Source: Closterium sp. Naga37s-1 (taxonomy: Eukaryota > Streptophyta > Zygnematophyceae > Desmidiales > Closteriaceae). From it: a stretch of 64,000 nt of DNA. This document shows positions 33,546 to 44,660 of this stretch, one piece after another (the first letter of the stretch is position 1; every line of letters starts with the position of its first letter). The notes beneath the pieces are model-generated. The model was given only the letters and a program-made list of their open reading frames with translations. It had not been told where the DNA came from and made no database searches. The position numbers were made by a program, and so were the translations under genes. Location: assembly GCA_947471745.1 (NCBI GenBank), contig CANJKZ010000504.1, positions 131,501-195,500 of the forward strand, in the 5' to 3' direction.

Positions 33546-34917
33546 GGTCAGAATGTGATGTTTGTCTAGCCTGCAGTGGGGTACTCTATAGCGAGTATAG
33601 ACCGAATTAGGGTTTGCTATATGTACTCAACTACCTGCTAGTGAAAACCTCTCTTTCTTGTTTCTATCTTTTGCTTAGCTATTTCGACATGCTATCACAG
33701 CAGGTCGACCCTCCTGGGTCGATCCTGTGGGTGGTCCCACCCGATGCTTCCGCTGTTGTCCTGCCTATCGCACGCCCTGCGTGCGCGATCTGTCCTGTCT
33801 GTCGCGCGCCCCGTGGCGCGCGACGTTTTTTCTTCCCGCCACGGGCTCGGGGCGCATGGCGCGCGCGGCGTTTTTCTGCCCGCCGTGCGCCCCAAGGCGC
33901 GCGGCGGTTTCCTGCCCCGTCGACCAGCGCGTCGCCCCCCCGTCGTCCGTCGAAGCGCCCCCGGGGACCTGCGCGTCGCCCCCCGTCACCCGTCGAAGCA
34001 CCCCTAGGACCCGCGCGCGGCCCCCGCCATCCCAGCGCGCCACCCCGTGGGACCCGTGCGCCGCCCCCGTGGACCCGCGCGTCGCCCTGCGCCCCCCCCC
34101 CCCCCCTCCCCGCACACCTGAGTTCGCTTACCGCATACCCGAGTTCGCTTCCCGCACGCTTGTGCACGCTTCGCGCACACCTGAGCTCGCTTACCGCACA
34201 CTCAGAGTATGGGGGTGACGGGTATTGGGGTGGCGGGTGTGTGAGCCATCCCCTGCTCCTCCTCCTCCTTCGTCTCCCACTGCTGCAGCTGCCGCTGAGG
34301 GGGGTGGGTGTGTGGGAGCCGAGGGAGTGGTGCTAGGGGGGTGATGTGGGAGTGGAGCTAAGGGTGCAGCAAGGGGTGTGTGAAAGGGGTGTGGGACAGC
34401 TGGGGGAAGTTGAGTGGAGGCAACCGTGTAGTCGTCCGCAGCGCCTGTAGCCCAGAGAGCCAGCTGCGCCTGTGGCCGTGTAGTCCAGGGCTCTGCACCT
34501 GGTAGCTTCAGTGCTGCGCACTCTTGGTAGCACAGAGAGCCAGCTGCGCCTGTCACCGTGTAGTCCGGGACTCTGCGCCTGGTAGCCACAGTGCTGCGCA
34601 CTCCTTTTGCCCGTGTGTCTGCAGCTCCAGCCGTCACCTCCCATCTTCTCGCCCCCACAGTTTCTCCTCCTCCTCACTTGCCCTCTGTGATAGCCTCTAG
34701 CTTTGCTTATTCTTATGAACTATTGCTCTGCCTGCTTGTTGTGCTGATTATACCCCATTTTGACTATGGGGGTGTGTCAGAATGTGATGTTTGTCTAGCC
34801 TGCAGTGGGGTACTCTATAACGAGTACAGCCCGAATTAGGGTTTGTTATATGTACTCAACTGCCTGCCAGTGAAAACCTCTCTTTCCTGTTTCTAGTTTT
34901 TGCCTACTATTTAGACA
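33546..34917 (+). mobile_element. Non-autonomous LTR retrotransposon N1c
   Basis: LTRs are 33546-33689 and 34775-34917, with the target duplication AAAAT (33541-33545, 34918-34922). The primer-binding-like site TGCTATCACAGC follows the first LTR, with an inverted repeat GGTCGACCC..GGGTCGATCC after it. The internal 1.1 kb is GC-rich with no retroviral protein motif. Its 3' end shares the CTGCAGCT..CTCCTCCTCACTTGCCC segment with N1a and N1b. It lies just right of gypsy G1. Confidence 0.86.
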
Positions 34918-34922
34918 AAAAT

Positions 34923-36072
34923 CCCACCGAGCTGTACTCTAACAAACTCATGAACGAGATATGTGCGCCAACAAACGATGATGAGATATAGAGCGTGGTG
35001 CATTGTGGACATGAACTGTTTATAAATAGGTATTATAATAACACATTATCAATGTATGCATACAGTTTCTTAATCATCAGTTATGAATAGACAGCAGTTG
35101 AAGATATGAATTTTAATATATTACTTATAAATCCATCTGAAAGGCTAATTTTAAATCTCTTATTGTGTAATTAGATATAGTGTAGTATGTTTACATACAA
35201 ATGTGGAACAAATGTGCCCATACCGCTGCTTTGTCCAAACCAAACAAACCCAATACGACTGCAGCATGTTGAAAAGCCCGCCTGACTGCGCTCCGCACCG
35301 CGAACCTGGAAATTGTATGGCGGGAAGGCTCCTCCCAACGGCGAGAAGACCTCGGAGAGGCTGAACAATCAGATTTCGTTTGTGTATCGACTGCCCGCTA
35401 CACCTCCATTGTAATTTTTAAACTTTCTCACTGGACTCGTAGTCTGGAAAACTAAGCCAGGAAATCCGAGCAGTATGATGTTGTGGTACTGTATGGTCAG
35501 GAGAATCATCATCAACATTCCCCGCGACTGTTGTCAAGAATTCGTCAAGCGTTCAGAGGAACATGGAACGAATCGCCTTGAACCTGATTGGACCAGCCTC
35601 GAAGCGTGGAACTCCCGTGACTGGATGCCAGCGGCGTGCGTTTTTCGCAGAGATCGAAGGGAAGGGGACAGCGACTTGGCTGGGCGGGCGTGTCCATCCC
35701 CTGTGCTCGCGTAGCTGGGCCCAGTGTGTGGTGATGTGATCTGTCTGAGGAGCTGAATCCCTGTCGTTGCCGCGTCGGTTCACTAGGCTCACTCGGGCCA
35801 TTCTACCCCTTCGCCGCGCAATTCCCTTGGCGGACCCTCCTTGACGTTTGCTAAAAACTCACCCACATTCGCTTCATGTAGCTCAGGCACTTGCTTCCCA
35901 TACTTCAGCAGGCAACCAGTGACAGGCAATCTATGGATGATCGTTAGGACCCGCAGCTCACTGTAGTCGTTAGTACGGATCCCCTCCTCCTTTGAGTTCA
36001 CCTTGAGGGGATTGAGCATTGACGTAGATCTTACCAAACTAGCACAATTGTTCCTGAACAAGGGACACAGAC
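34923..36072. other. Intergenic, upstream of the methyltransferase gene
   Basis: Positions 34923-35470 are AT-richer with no recognisable feature. The remainder up to 36072 is the presumed promoter and 5' UTR of the methyltransferase gene. Short open frames on both strands look like chance. Confidence 0.5.
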
Positions 36073-39000
36073 ATGCAGGGCCAACCGCTCCTCTCGCCCA
36101 AGATGCGGCGTCAAGAGTCCGTAAATTACGGGCGCCGTGCTATGCAGACCGGTGCCGTTGTCGTGATAACTCTGGCGGCTCTTTTCTTGGCATATATGTT
36201 TTCCGTCGGGTCCTTCTCCAATAGCATCGCTCCCACCGCTGACTTGCAAACCTCGTCCCAGGTTCGTGTGGTGCAGATTACCTCCATATCTGAATGAACT
36301 CCCTGTGTCGGGCAAGAATCTTACAAACGCAGTTCGCATTTGTCTGTGCAGAGTCGCAAGGTGGGTGCATTTGGCTCTGAATCTACAGAGGAAACGGAAT
36401 CTACGGTTGACGACGAGCCGGTGCTGCCGCGGTTGACGCCGGCACGCGTGTCATCTCGTAGCCACACCGAGGATCACTCCTCAGATTCCGACGCGGAGGA
36501 AAATTCTTCGCTAGAGAAACAGAGCAAAGCATCCGCGGTTGAGAAGGAAACGCTGGATTTGGAGCTAACCGTCGAGCGCGATGCGACGACGGACGTCGTG
36601 ACGCAAGAGCAGGAGAGTAAGCAGGAGAAGCAGATGGAGGAGGAGGCGAGTGAGGCAGCCGAGGAGTCCAATTCCGCTGAGAAGGAGAGTGAAGAGGAAT
36701 CCAGCGCCGAAAGCGACTCGGATTCCACAGAGGGCACTGAAGATGGCGGCAAGGATGAAACCAGCAGCCCTCCGAGAGAGGATGAAGCTGAGCAGACTAA
36801 CAGGTTCGTGGACCGCCCTCGGACGTACGCGGGATTTTTGCAGATTATGGTCTTGCTGTGTGACGCAGACGGCTGGTTGGCATCATAGTCGCCAAATCCG
36901 CTGTTCCGAGATTCATGGCCATTCTCTAACTGATTTATGATGTCTGTGCTGCAGCGAGACTAAGGACGAGGAGAGCGAGCCGCAAGAGGAGAAAGTTGAT
37001 GAGATTGAGGAGGAGAAGACGAGCAAGAAATCGAAGTCAAAGAAGGCAAAAAAGGAAAAGAAGACCAAGAAGGTCAAGAAGTCTAAGAAACATTCCAGCG
37101 ATGACGAGTCCACGGACGATCAGCAGATCGACGCGTTTCCGGTGAGTACGCCGCGCCATGTCTCTTGTCCATGTCCTCTCAAACTAGTCCAGATCTCGTC
37201 TTCCGCGATACCTGCCCCGATTGATCGCTCAGGCAGTGGTATCCAGCCCGTTGCGACGAAATTGCAATCAGAATCTCCACTTTTATCTCACCTGTGACTA
37301 GCGATCCTTTAAACTCATCATCGGCCTTGATAGCCAGTATCTAATTTATTGGTGTGTGCACGCTCGGCAGGTGTGCGACCCGGAGCTGTCGGAGGTGATT
37401 CCGTGCCTGGACCACAACATCCACAAGAAGATGAAGCTGCACCTCAGTACAAGCCTCATGGAGCACTACGAGCGCCACTGCCCGCCCTCCAACCTCCGCG
37501 TGCGCTGCCTCGTGCCGCCGCCCTCCGATTACAAGGTACGGCCGCGACGCGCAGTAGAGGCGGCGAGAGGGGCGTCGGTCATCTCGTACGGCGATTGCCT
37601 CTGGAATCTAGCTTGACTCGGGTCGGCTTGCCTTGCTTCACCTTCACCCTATTCGGTCATCTCCATTTCTTGTCATGGCTCTCGCCCTCACCATCACGCT
37701 GTATCTCTCGCCATTCCGCTCATTCTTTGCTTTCATCTCTGTGCCTCCAGACGCCTATCCGGTGGCCCGAGAGCCGCGATGTGGTGTGGAGGTCAAACGT
37801 GCCGCACCCGTTCCTCGCTACCGAGAAGTCGGATCAGCACTGGATGGTCGTGGACGGTGACAAGATCCGCTTCCCGGGCGGCGGCACGCACTTCCACGAC
37901 GGTGCCGACAAGTACATCCAGTCCGTCGGCAGGGTGAGTCTCTCGTCGCGCCGCGGCTCCGTCAGAAGCATTCAGACGCAGCTCCTTGTTTTTTTTCACC
38001 GCACAAACTACCTCGTTTTGGTCTATTCCGCCCAGATCATGCGTCCACTCGTCCTCGTACCCTCGTTCTCTGTTCTTGGTCCCCGACCTGATCCTTCTCC
38101 GGCTCTATTTGCCTTCTAACGATCCCCTGCTGGTTTTCATGCCCCACCGCCTGCCGCCCAATAGATGCTCAAGAACGAGGACGGCGATCTGTCGCTGGGC
38201 GGCAAGATCCGTACAGTTCTGGATATCGGGTGCGGGGTGGCGTCGTTTGGCGCGTTCCTGCTGGACCAAGGCATGATCGCCATGTCGGTGGCGCCCAACG
38301 ACCGACATGAGAATCAGATCCAGTTTGCGCTCGAGCGCGGCGTGCCCGCTTGGCTCGGCGTGCTCGGGACCAAGCGGTTGCCGTTCCCGTCGCGCGGGTT
38401 CGATCTCGCGCACTGCTCGCGCTGCCGCATCGACTGGGGCCAGAGAGGTGCGTGCAGTGGTCGCTGTAGTACACCTACTTACCACCCTCATCCTCGCCGG
38501 CACCTTCCTCACTCTCTCCCCTCTCCCTCTTTCTCTCTCTCCCTCTCGATCTCTCAATTTCCTCGATTGTCTCTCCATCCTATCGCCATGTCAGACGGCG
38601 TGCTGCTGCTGGAGCTGGATCGTCTGCTGAGGCCCGGCGGGTACTGGGTGTGGTCCGCGCCCCCCGCGTACCGCGACGACGAGGAGAGCCGCACACTGTG
38701 GAAGCAAGTGACGGACGTGACCACGTGAGTAGCGGGATGAGATGCGGTGAGATGGGATGCGGTGGGTTGGGATGGAATGGGATACCGTGGATGGGATGAG
38801 ATGCCACGGAATGGGCTTATACGGGATGAGTGGTGGGGACGTCAGGGTGGGTACATGCGTCTCGCACCTACCTCCTCGTCACACTCATCACCTCCCTCCC
38901 TCGCCCATGCTTCGCTCCACTCATTCTCGCCGAAATTTCCTCCCCCCTGTCTCATTAACCATGTCTCGCTCATTGCATGAATCCCCAAATTCCCCCCCCA

Positions 39001-40301
39001 ATCAGCAAGCTGTGCTGGACCCTGGAGGTGCGCGAGGCGCAGACGGCGATCTTCCGCAAGCCCAAGAGCGGCACCTGCTACGCGGACCGCCCCGAGGGCA
39101 CGGTCCCCGCGCTGTGCGACGAGCGCGGGCGCGACGAGGCGAGCAGCACGTACAACGTCTCGCTCTCCACCTGCATCGCCGCTCCTGCCACAGGTGCGCC
39201 CGCTAAGCCTCTGTTGCGCCTGCTGCTGCTGTTGGTACTCCCTTTCTCGTTCAAGTTTTCGTTCTTCACCCCCGTTCCTCCGCCTACTCACCTCTCCCGT
39301 TCCTCCTGCCCCTTCCTTTTCCGGTCTTCGTCACATGTCGTCCCCACATTCATCCCTGTAGCAGACGATGCAGTGAGCGTGGCGCCGTGGCCGCGGCGGC
39401 TCAAGGCGCCGCCTCCTAGAGTGGCACTCACTGACGTGGGCACCAACGCGTACAAGAAGATGAACGTGAGTGGCATGGGCATATGAGTGGCATGGGCGTA
39501 TGAGTGGCATGGGCGTATGAGTGGCATGGGCGTATGAGTGGCATGGGCGTATGAGTGGCATGGGCGTATGAGTGGCATGGGCGTGAGTGAGTTATGAATT
39601 GAGAACAGAGTTGCCAATCCCGTCTTATCAACCGTTCACTCTTGCACTGTCACATCGCACTCCCTTCCAGCCAATTTCCCCCCAACAAATCCCACTTCAA
39701 CAAATCTCCACCCTCTCTCTCTCCCTCACCATCCCCCCCACCTTCCCCCAAGCAGAAGGTGTGGGCAGAGCGGGTGGACGCATACTGGGCGTTGCTAGCG
39801 GACCGAGTCCAGCCAGACTCCATCCGCAACGTGCTCGACATGAATGCAGGGCTGGGTGCCTTCGCAGCCGCACTCACCGCCTCCAAGCCGGTCTGGGTAA
39901 TGACAGCCGTGCCGCCCACAGACCAGCACGCACTCGAGGTGATTTACGACCGGGGGCTTCTCGGCGTGTATCACGACTGGTGTGAGGAGTTTTCCACTTA
40001 TCCCCGCACGTATGACCTGCTGCACGCGCACAAGGTGCTGTCGCTGGTCACTGCGCGCCGCTGCTCCACGGACGATCTGCTCCTGGAGATGGATCGAATC
40101 ATGCGCCCGGGAGGGTTCCTGCTGCTGCGTGACGCCCCTGCGCTGCTTGCTCGTGTGACTGACCGTGCCTCGGCGCTCAGATGGACGGTCCTGGAGGGCC
40201 CGCTGTCGCCTGCTGCTGATGGCTTGCCCGGGGACGTGGAGGGCGAGGGGGAGGAGGAGGTGATGGTGGTGCAGAAGGATATGGTTAGCAGTGCGAGGTG
40301 A
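36073..40301 (+). CDS. Putative SAM-dependent methyltransferase, DUF248 (PMT/QUA2-type)
   Basis: Ten exons: 36073-36261, 36352-36803, 36955-37141, 37371-37535, 37751-37933, 38165-38447, 38595-38724, 39006-39193, 39365-39465, 39756-40301. All have GT..AG junctions and matching phases; they total 2424 bases, 807 residues. Residues ~27-45 form one membrane anchor after a basic tail, a type II Golgi topology. Residues ~64-276 are a charged stem, first Ser/Glu-rich, then Lys-rich. The DUF248 domain follows: [34 protein letters not shown], the SAM motif [15 protein letters not shown] (~410), [28 protein letters not shown], and a second Rossmann-like half with [16 protein letters not shown] and [15 protein letters not shown]. 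Family members are thought to methylate pectin in the Golgi; substrate here is inference. Length fits the PMT24-26 subgroup with long acidic stems. Confidence 0.9.
39468..39590 (+). repeat. 17-bp minisatellite in intron 9
   Basis: About seven head-to-tail copies of ATGAGTGGCATGGGCGT start right after the exon 9 splice donor. The first unit reuses the donor sequence GTGAGTGG, so the array appears to have grown from the splice site itself. Confidence 0.85.
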
Positions 40302-40895
40302 TTGCGGGTTTCCTTGCCTGTAGCAGAAGGAGCATCTACGGCTGAGTTGGTCCTATGACACACACCCAGTATGCCAATATTGGTGGTGGGCATGCTTTCG
40401 CCGCCACAAGTTCCACCATACTTACCCCACCCTATCCACTAGTGTGTAGTATTGTGAGAATGTCCACGTATGAGACTTCTGTTGAGTGGTCATGGGCGCA
40501 CATGTGAATGCGCTCTTGTGCTTGAAGATAATAGGCGTTTGTAGTATGCAATTGGCATTGCTATATGGAGTTTGGTTAAGCTTGATAAGCGAATTTAACT
40601 GATATTCGATCGTACCGTATATGTAAGAGAATGCAAGTATCCTACCTTCATCTCAATTTGAGGGAGCAACGGACGATTAAGAGCGAGGTGTCACCACAGA
40701 CTAAGGCATAGGGAGAGTAGAGCAGAGCAGTAAGGCAGAAGGTTGGTGGTGGCAGTGATAGTGCAAGTTGCAGCGAATCAACAAAGCAGCTGTCAGCAGT
40801 GACACAGCTGCTGGCATGACTCCAGAGAGTGGTAGCTTGGATATTTGGCTTTGATCCACACAGTCCGGATGGACTGACTCCAGTGATCGTCCACA
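40302..40895. other. Intergenic, 3' of the methyltransferase gene
   Basis: This is the presumed 3' UTR followed by unique sequence up to the TA target site of the pogo element. I see no gene or repeat. Confidence 0.5.
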
Positions 40896-41996
40896 TACCG
40901 TATTACCCCGGATAAAAGCGCAGGTGCGCTTATAATAAAACAGTGTTTTTTGGGGGGGTGCGCTTCTAATTGAGGTGTCTGTATACGCGCATGCGCTTAT
41001 AATAAGGAAAAAAATGAAATTTACTTTTAAACATACTAAACTGAAGCCCGCAATAAGGCGAATCCAACGGACCATGCAACAAGTGGGATCGTGCATGGTT
41101 TTCAGGCAAAAACAGCTGCGGTTCGGTTTCCCACCGCACAAAGTTGTCTAGAACCATCGAACGTGACAGGAGTGACGGGGATGTTGCCGTGCGGCCCAAT
41201 CACAGCCGCATGCGCTGCGTGGCATCTGCATTTCTTCCGAACCCTCTCGAAGGGTGGGGAAGATTCCCTGCCAGCGCAGCGAATATGCTGCCACGCAGGT
41301 TCCTCTACGGGGGTAGGCGGGGGTTTCCTGCCTGTCATTGATGAGGACCCCGAGCCGCTAGCCCGCAGGGGTCCCCGTCATTGCCCATTTCTGCACCCTC
41401 CTCCTCATTTTTTTCATTCAGTTTCTAGTCTAGCCCGCCTGGCTGGCAAAGCCATGGCGGAATTCAGTGGGACGCACCTCCTTTTCAAGAAGAAACCAAC
41501 CCGCGCCTGGCGACTAACCTCGGACTAGTGGTATACACGTGAGCCACCAGCGCCTCCAGTGCCACCTACACCCCCTGCTCCGCCTGCTCCTCCTGCACCT
41601 CCTGCTCCTCCTGCTCCTCCCGCTCCTCCGAATCCTCCGACTCCTCCTGTTCCTGACGCGTGGGGTCACCATCGGCCCGTGCTCCAGTTATATTTGCCTG
41701 CCACTTTCGACGAGTGGTTGTCTGAACCGGACACACCCAAGGCTAGGCAAATCAATGGTCCGCCGACTGCACCTCGGTGGTGAAATCCTGAAGCCTGCAC
41801 GTGGGACGAGTCGGCTGTGGGCGCCGACGATGACGTGGCCGCCGATAAACAACCCACATGCGACGGCGATGCTGGAGGCGACGGTGGAGTCGACGGTGAA
41901 GAGGGCGCCGAGGAGGACGTGTTCCCAGATCGTGAAGCTACAGACGCGGACGACGACGGTGTGGAGTCTTGGTGGCGCGACGCACCACGCGAGAAG

Positions 41997-43694
41997 ATGC
42001 CCATACCAACGTATCCGTCGATTAACAAAAAACGACCCCACCCCTCTTCTGAGAACCGAGATGCCCGCCCCCCCTCTCCCAGGCACAAGCCGACTCAACA
42101 CAAACGGCAGCGCTACACCGCCCAGGAGAAACTGAAGTGGCTCGTTCGGCTGGAGCTTGCTGCATCGATAAGCGAGGTCGCGCGGGAGTCCGGCATACAC
42201 CGCAAATGCCTCACAGAGTGGAAAAACCAAGCGGAGGAGCTCAAGGCTGCACACAGTGCTCGGTGTCGACTTCATGGGCGCGGAAGGTCTTCCTGGTACA
42301 GACCCATGGAGATGAAGGTGTACGCCCAACTCCTGGACTGGCGACGCCGCGGTGTGGCAGTATCAGTCGGCCGGCTGCAAGACTGGTCAAAAGAGGTGAT
42401 GAAGGTGTTGTTCCCGGACGTCAAGTGGAAGGCGAGTCAGCGCTGGACGGAGCGGTTCCGCAAGCGGTGGAATCTCACCGTGCGCATGAAAACAAAGGTG
42501 GCGCAAAAGACACAGCAGCGTAAGTGCCTGTCCGTGCACTGTCATCCTATCGTGAAATTTTATCTTGTATTTCAGTACTTTCTTGCCCATGTTTGTTTAT
42601 CTGTAGCGGTGCTCATCCGCCCTTTTAACCGTTCCTCTCTCCCCGTGCGCAGACGTGGCCAAGCAGTGCAAGGAATTTTGGCAGTTTGTCCGCGACGCAC
42701 GCCACGACTACGACATCGACAATCGTTACATCATCAATGCCGACCAGACGCCTTTGTGGCTGGAGATGCCGGCGACTACCACGGTGGAGCAGACGGGCGT
42801 GAAGTCGGTGCCCATCCGCAGTGGTGGTTACCAGAAAGAGAGAGTCACTGTGATGCTGGCGTGCACGGCGACGGGCGAGAAGTTGAAGCCGTGGGTGTTT
42901 TTCAAGCGCAAGACCCTCCCAAAGGGTGACTTTCCGAAAGGTAAGAAACTGCGTATGCGCGTGTTTCCGAGGGGAAAAACAAAAGTAAAATCTAACCACC
43001 GCTTGCTTGTATGCAGATGTCGTGGTCGGTTGCCAAGCTAACGGGTGGATGGAGGCCTCGGGCGTAATCGAGTGGCTCGGTGTAGGCGTGGTGCCGTTCC
43101 TGAAACCGAAGTTCGGATTGCAGAGCCGGAGCGCCATGCTAGTGCTCGACTCCTATCGTGGACACCTGACACCCGAAGTCAAGGCGAAGTTCGCGGAACT
43201 CAACATCGTGCCGGCGGTCATCCCAGCGGGATGCACGGCAGACTTGCAGCCGCTCGATGTGTCGGTCAACAAAAGCTTCAAGGCGAGTGTTCGGCAGCAG
43301 TACCAGACCTGGTTCGAGCAGGACGGCATGAACATCCTGACACCCGCAGGTACGCAAAAGTGTTCTCCCGTGACCGCTTCGTCTGTATGTCTGCCTGCTT
43401 GTGGACCCACGTGTTTCCCACCCCCGTGTATGTGGTGCAGGGAACATTAAGAAACCATCTCCGGAGGTGGTGCTCAAGTGGATTTCACGGGCGTGGAAAG
43501 CTGTGCCCGCCGACCTGATTAAGAGAGCGTTCCTCACCTGCGGCATCAGCAATGCCCCTGACGGGAGTGAAGACGGACTGGTGCTGGCGCACCGGAGAGG
43601 TCAGCTATCCCACGAGGTAGAGGTTGATGACGACATCCAAGCAGACGGGTTCTTTGGCAACAACTCCACGGAGCCTGAGTCGGACGAGGAGTAG
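41997..43694 (+). CDS. pogo-type DDE transposase
   Basis: Four exons: 41997-42519, 42653-42940, 43017-43349, 43441-43694. All introns are short GT..AG and all junctions share the same phase; the product is 465 residues from this ATG. The N-terminal part has a helix-turn-helix of CENP-B/psq type (YTAQEKLKWLVRLEL, SISEVARESGI) and a second helical DNA-binding region (WTERFRKRWNLTVRMK). The DDE_1 catalytic core has the three expected acids in INADQTPLW, MLVLDSYRGH and DLQPLDVSVNKSF. The C-terminus is acidic (ESDEE). The same frame stays open upstream, with a Pro-rich stretch from about 41540, but one TGA at 41781-41783 interrupts it. The true start is therefore uncertain, and the full-length form may be inactivated. 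Confidence 0.82.
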
Positions 43695-43956
43695 GCCTTA
43701 GGCTAGACTAAACTTAAAAATGTTGTGTTGGCTAGGATGCTAGTCTAATGTATTTGACTTGAAAGTTTTAGTTGAAAATTTTAGCTAGAGTAATGTAGTT
43801 TGTACGAAGGTTGTAAAGAAAGTGAAAAAAACAACAGACATTCTTGTCTATACAGCAAGGGTGCGCTTATAATAAGTAAGGTTTTTTTAGAGGGTGCGCT
43901 TCTAATTGAGGATCGGCCATAAGCGCATTGCTCCAGATAGAAGCGCATGCGCTTAA

Positions 43957-44330
43957 AGCCAGGATCTCAAGTAGTTCAATTGTTTTGCAGTTGGTGAGGG
44001 GAGCTGGGCTGCGATTGGTTAGCGAGGTGAACAATCTGACGAGGTGTGAAGCGAGGGGTGCGAAGTAAAGACAAATCGCAAGTTCAGTCCGAACCAAGCA
44101 AGGCTCGGAAACTGGTTCGGTGACGAAGCTCCAATGCCTGCAATTTCTCGTCACACACAACAATCTCATGTACCAGCAAAATGTTTTGCATTTGCTCTAG
44201 GGGCAAAATCGTGGGTGTGCCGCACGCTCACTTTCCTAACCAGCCAGTCAATTCGCCTACAAAAATAGGGTAACAAGCGCTGCAAGTGTTTTGCAATTGA
44301 AGGCCAATTCTCTTACTTGAGATCCTGGCT
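43957..44330. mobile_element. MITE with TTAA target duplication inside the pogo element
   Basis: Perfect 17-bp inverted repeats (AGCCAGGATCTCAAGTA and its complement) bound about 374 bp and are flanked by TTAA on both sides (43953-43956, 44331-44334). Similarity between the two arms extends inward (CAATTGTTTTGCA / TGTTTTGCAATTG). It has no coding capacity. The TTAA duplication suggests mobilisation by a piggyBac-like transposase, though the inverted repeat does not start with the usual CCY. Confidence 0.75.
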
Positions 44331-44489
44331 TTAACATAGGCCTGCGGTTATATCCGGGGCGATACGGTATGGATCGGGAGGCAGGTTGTACAAATGTTCT
44401 CGATTTGAGTCCCCGTAAAAAACACGCGCGCTGCAGGCCTTTGTGGAAAACTTACAAACCCCGGGCAAAAGGGAACTTGTAGTCCCATA

Positions 44490-44660
44490 CCGTCATCGCC
44501 CGGATATAAGACATATATGTCTTATCTCGTACACTAAAAAAAATGCTTGGGTTATCTTGTATTTGGGGAGGTTTTGGGTGTCTTATAAGTCTTATAAATG
44601 GAAACTTTTTTAAAATACTTAGAAATATTTGCACACATCTTGAAAAGAGTTTCTCATTAT
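44490..44660 (+). mobile_element. Truncated pogo-related terminal sequence
   Basis: CCGTCATCGCCCGGATATAAG after a TA at 44488-44489 closely resembles the right inverted repeat of the adjacent pogo element. It is followed by AT-rich sequence with repeated GTCTTATAAG and GTCTTATCTCG motifs. No matching right end is visible before the repeat at 44661, so this is a one-ended remnant or a related MITE. Confidence 0.5.

Larger units (their letters stand above)
40898..44367 (+). mobile_element. pogo-type (Tc1/mariner superfamily) DNA transposon
   Basis: The terminal inverted repeats match at about 23 of 27 positions (left starts CCGTATTACCCCGGATAAAA; right, reversed, CCGTATCGCCCCGGATATAA). TA is duplicated at 40896-40897 and 44368-44369. 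Both ends also contain subterminal direct repeats GTGCGCTTATAATAA and GTGCGCTTCTAATTGAGG (left ~40925-40975, right ~43860-43912). A DDE transposase gene lies inside. The right end is lengthened by a nested TTAA-flanked MITE. Confidence 0.85.

Noticed and set aside
35789-36061. 90-codon - strand frame upstream of the methyltransferase gene
   Set aside because: No domain, overlaps the likely promoter and 5' UTR, and has no visible splice partners.
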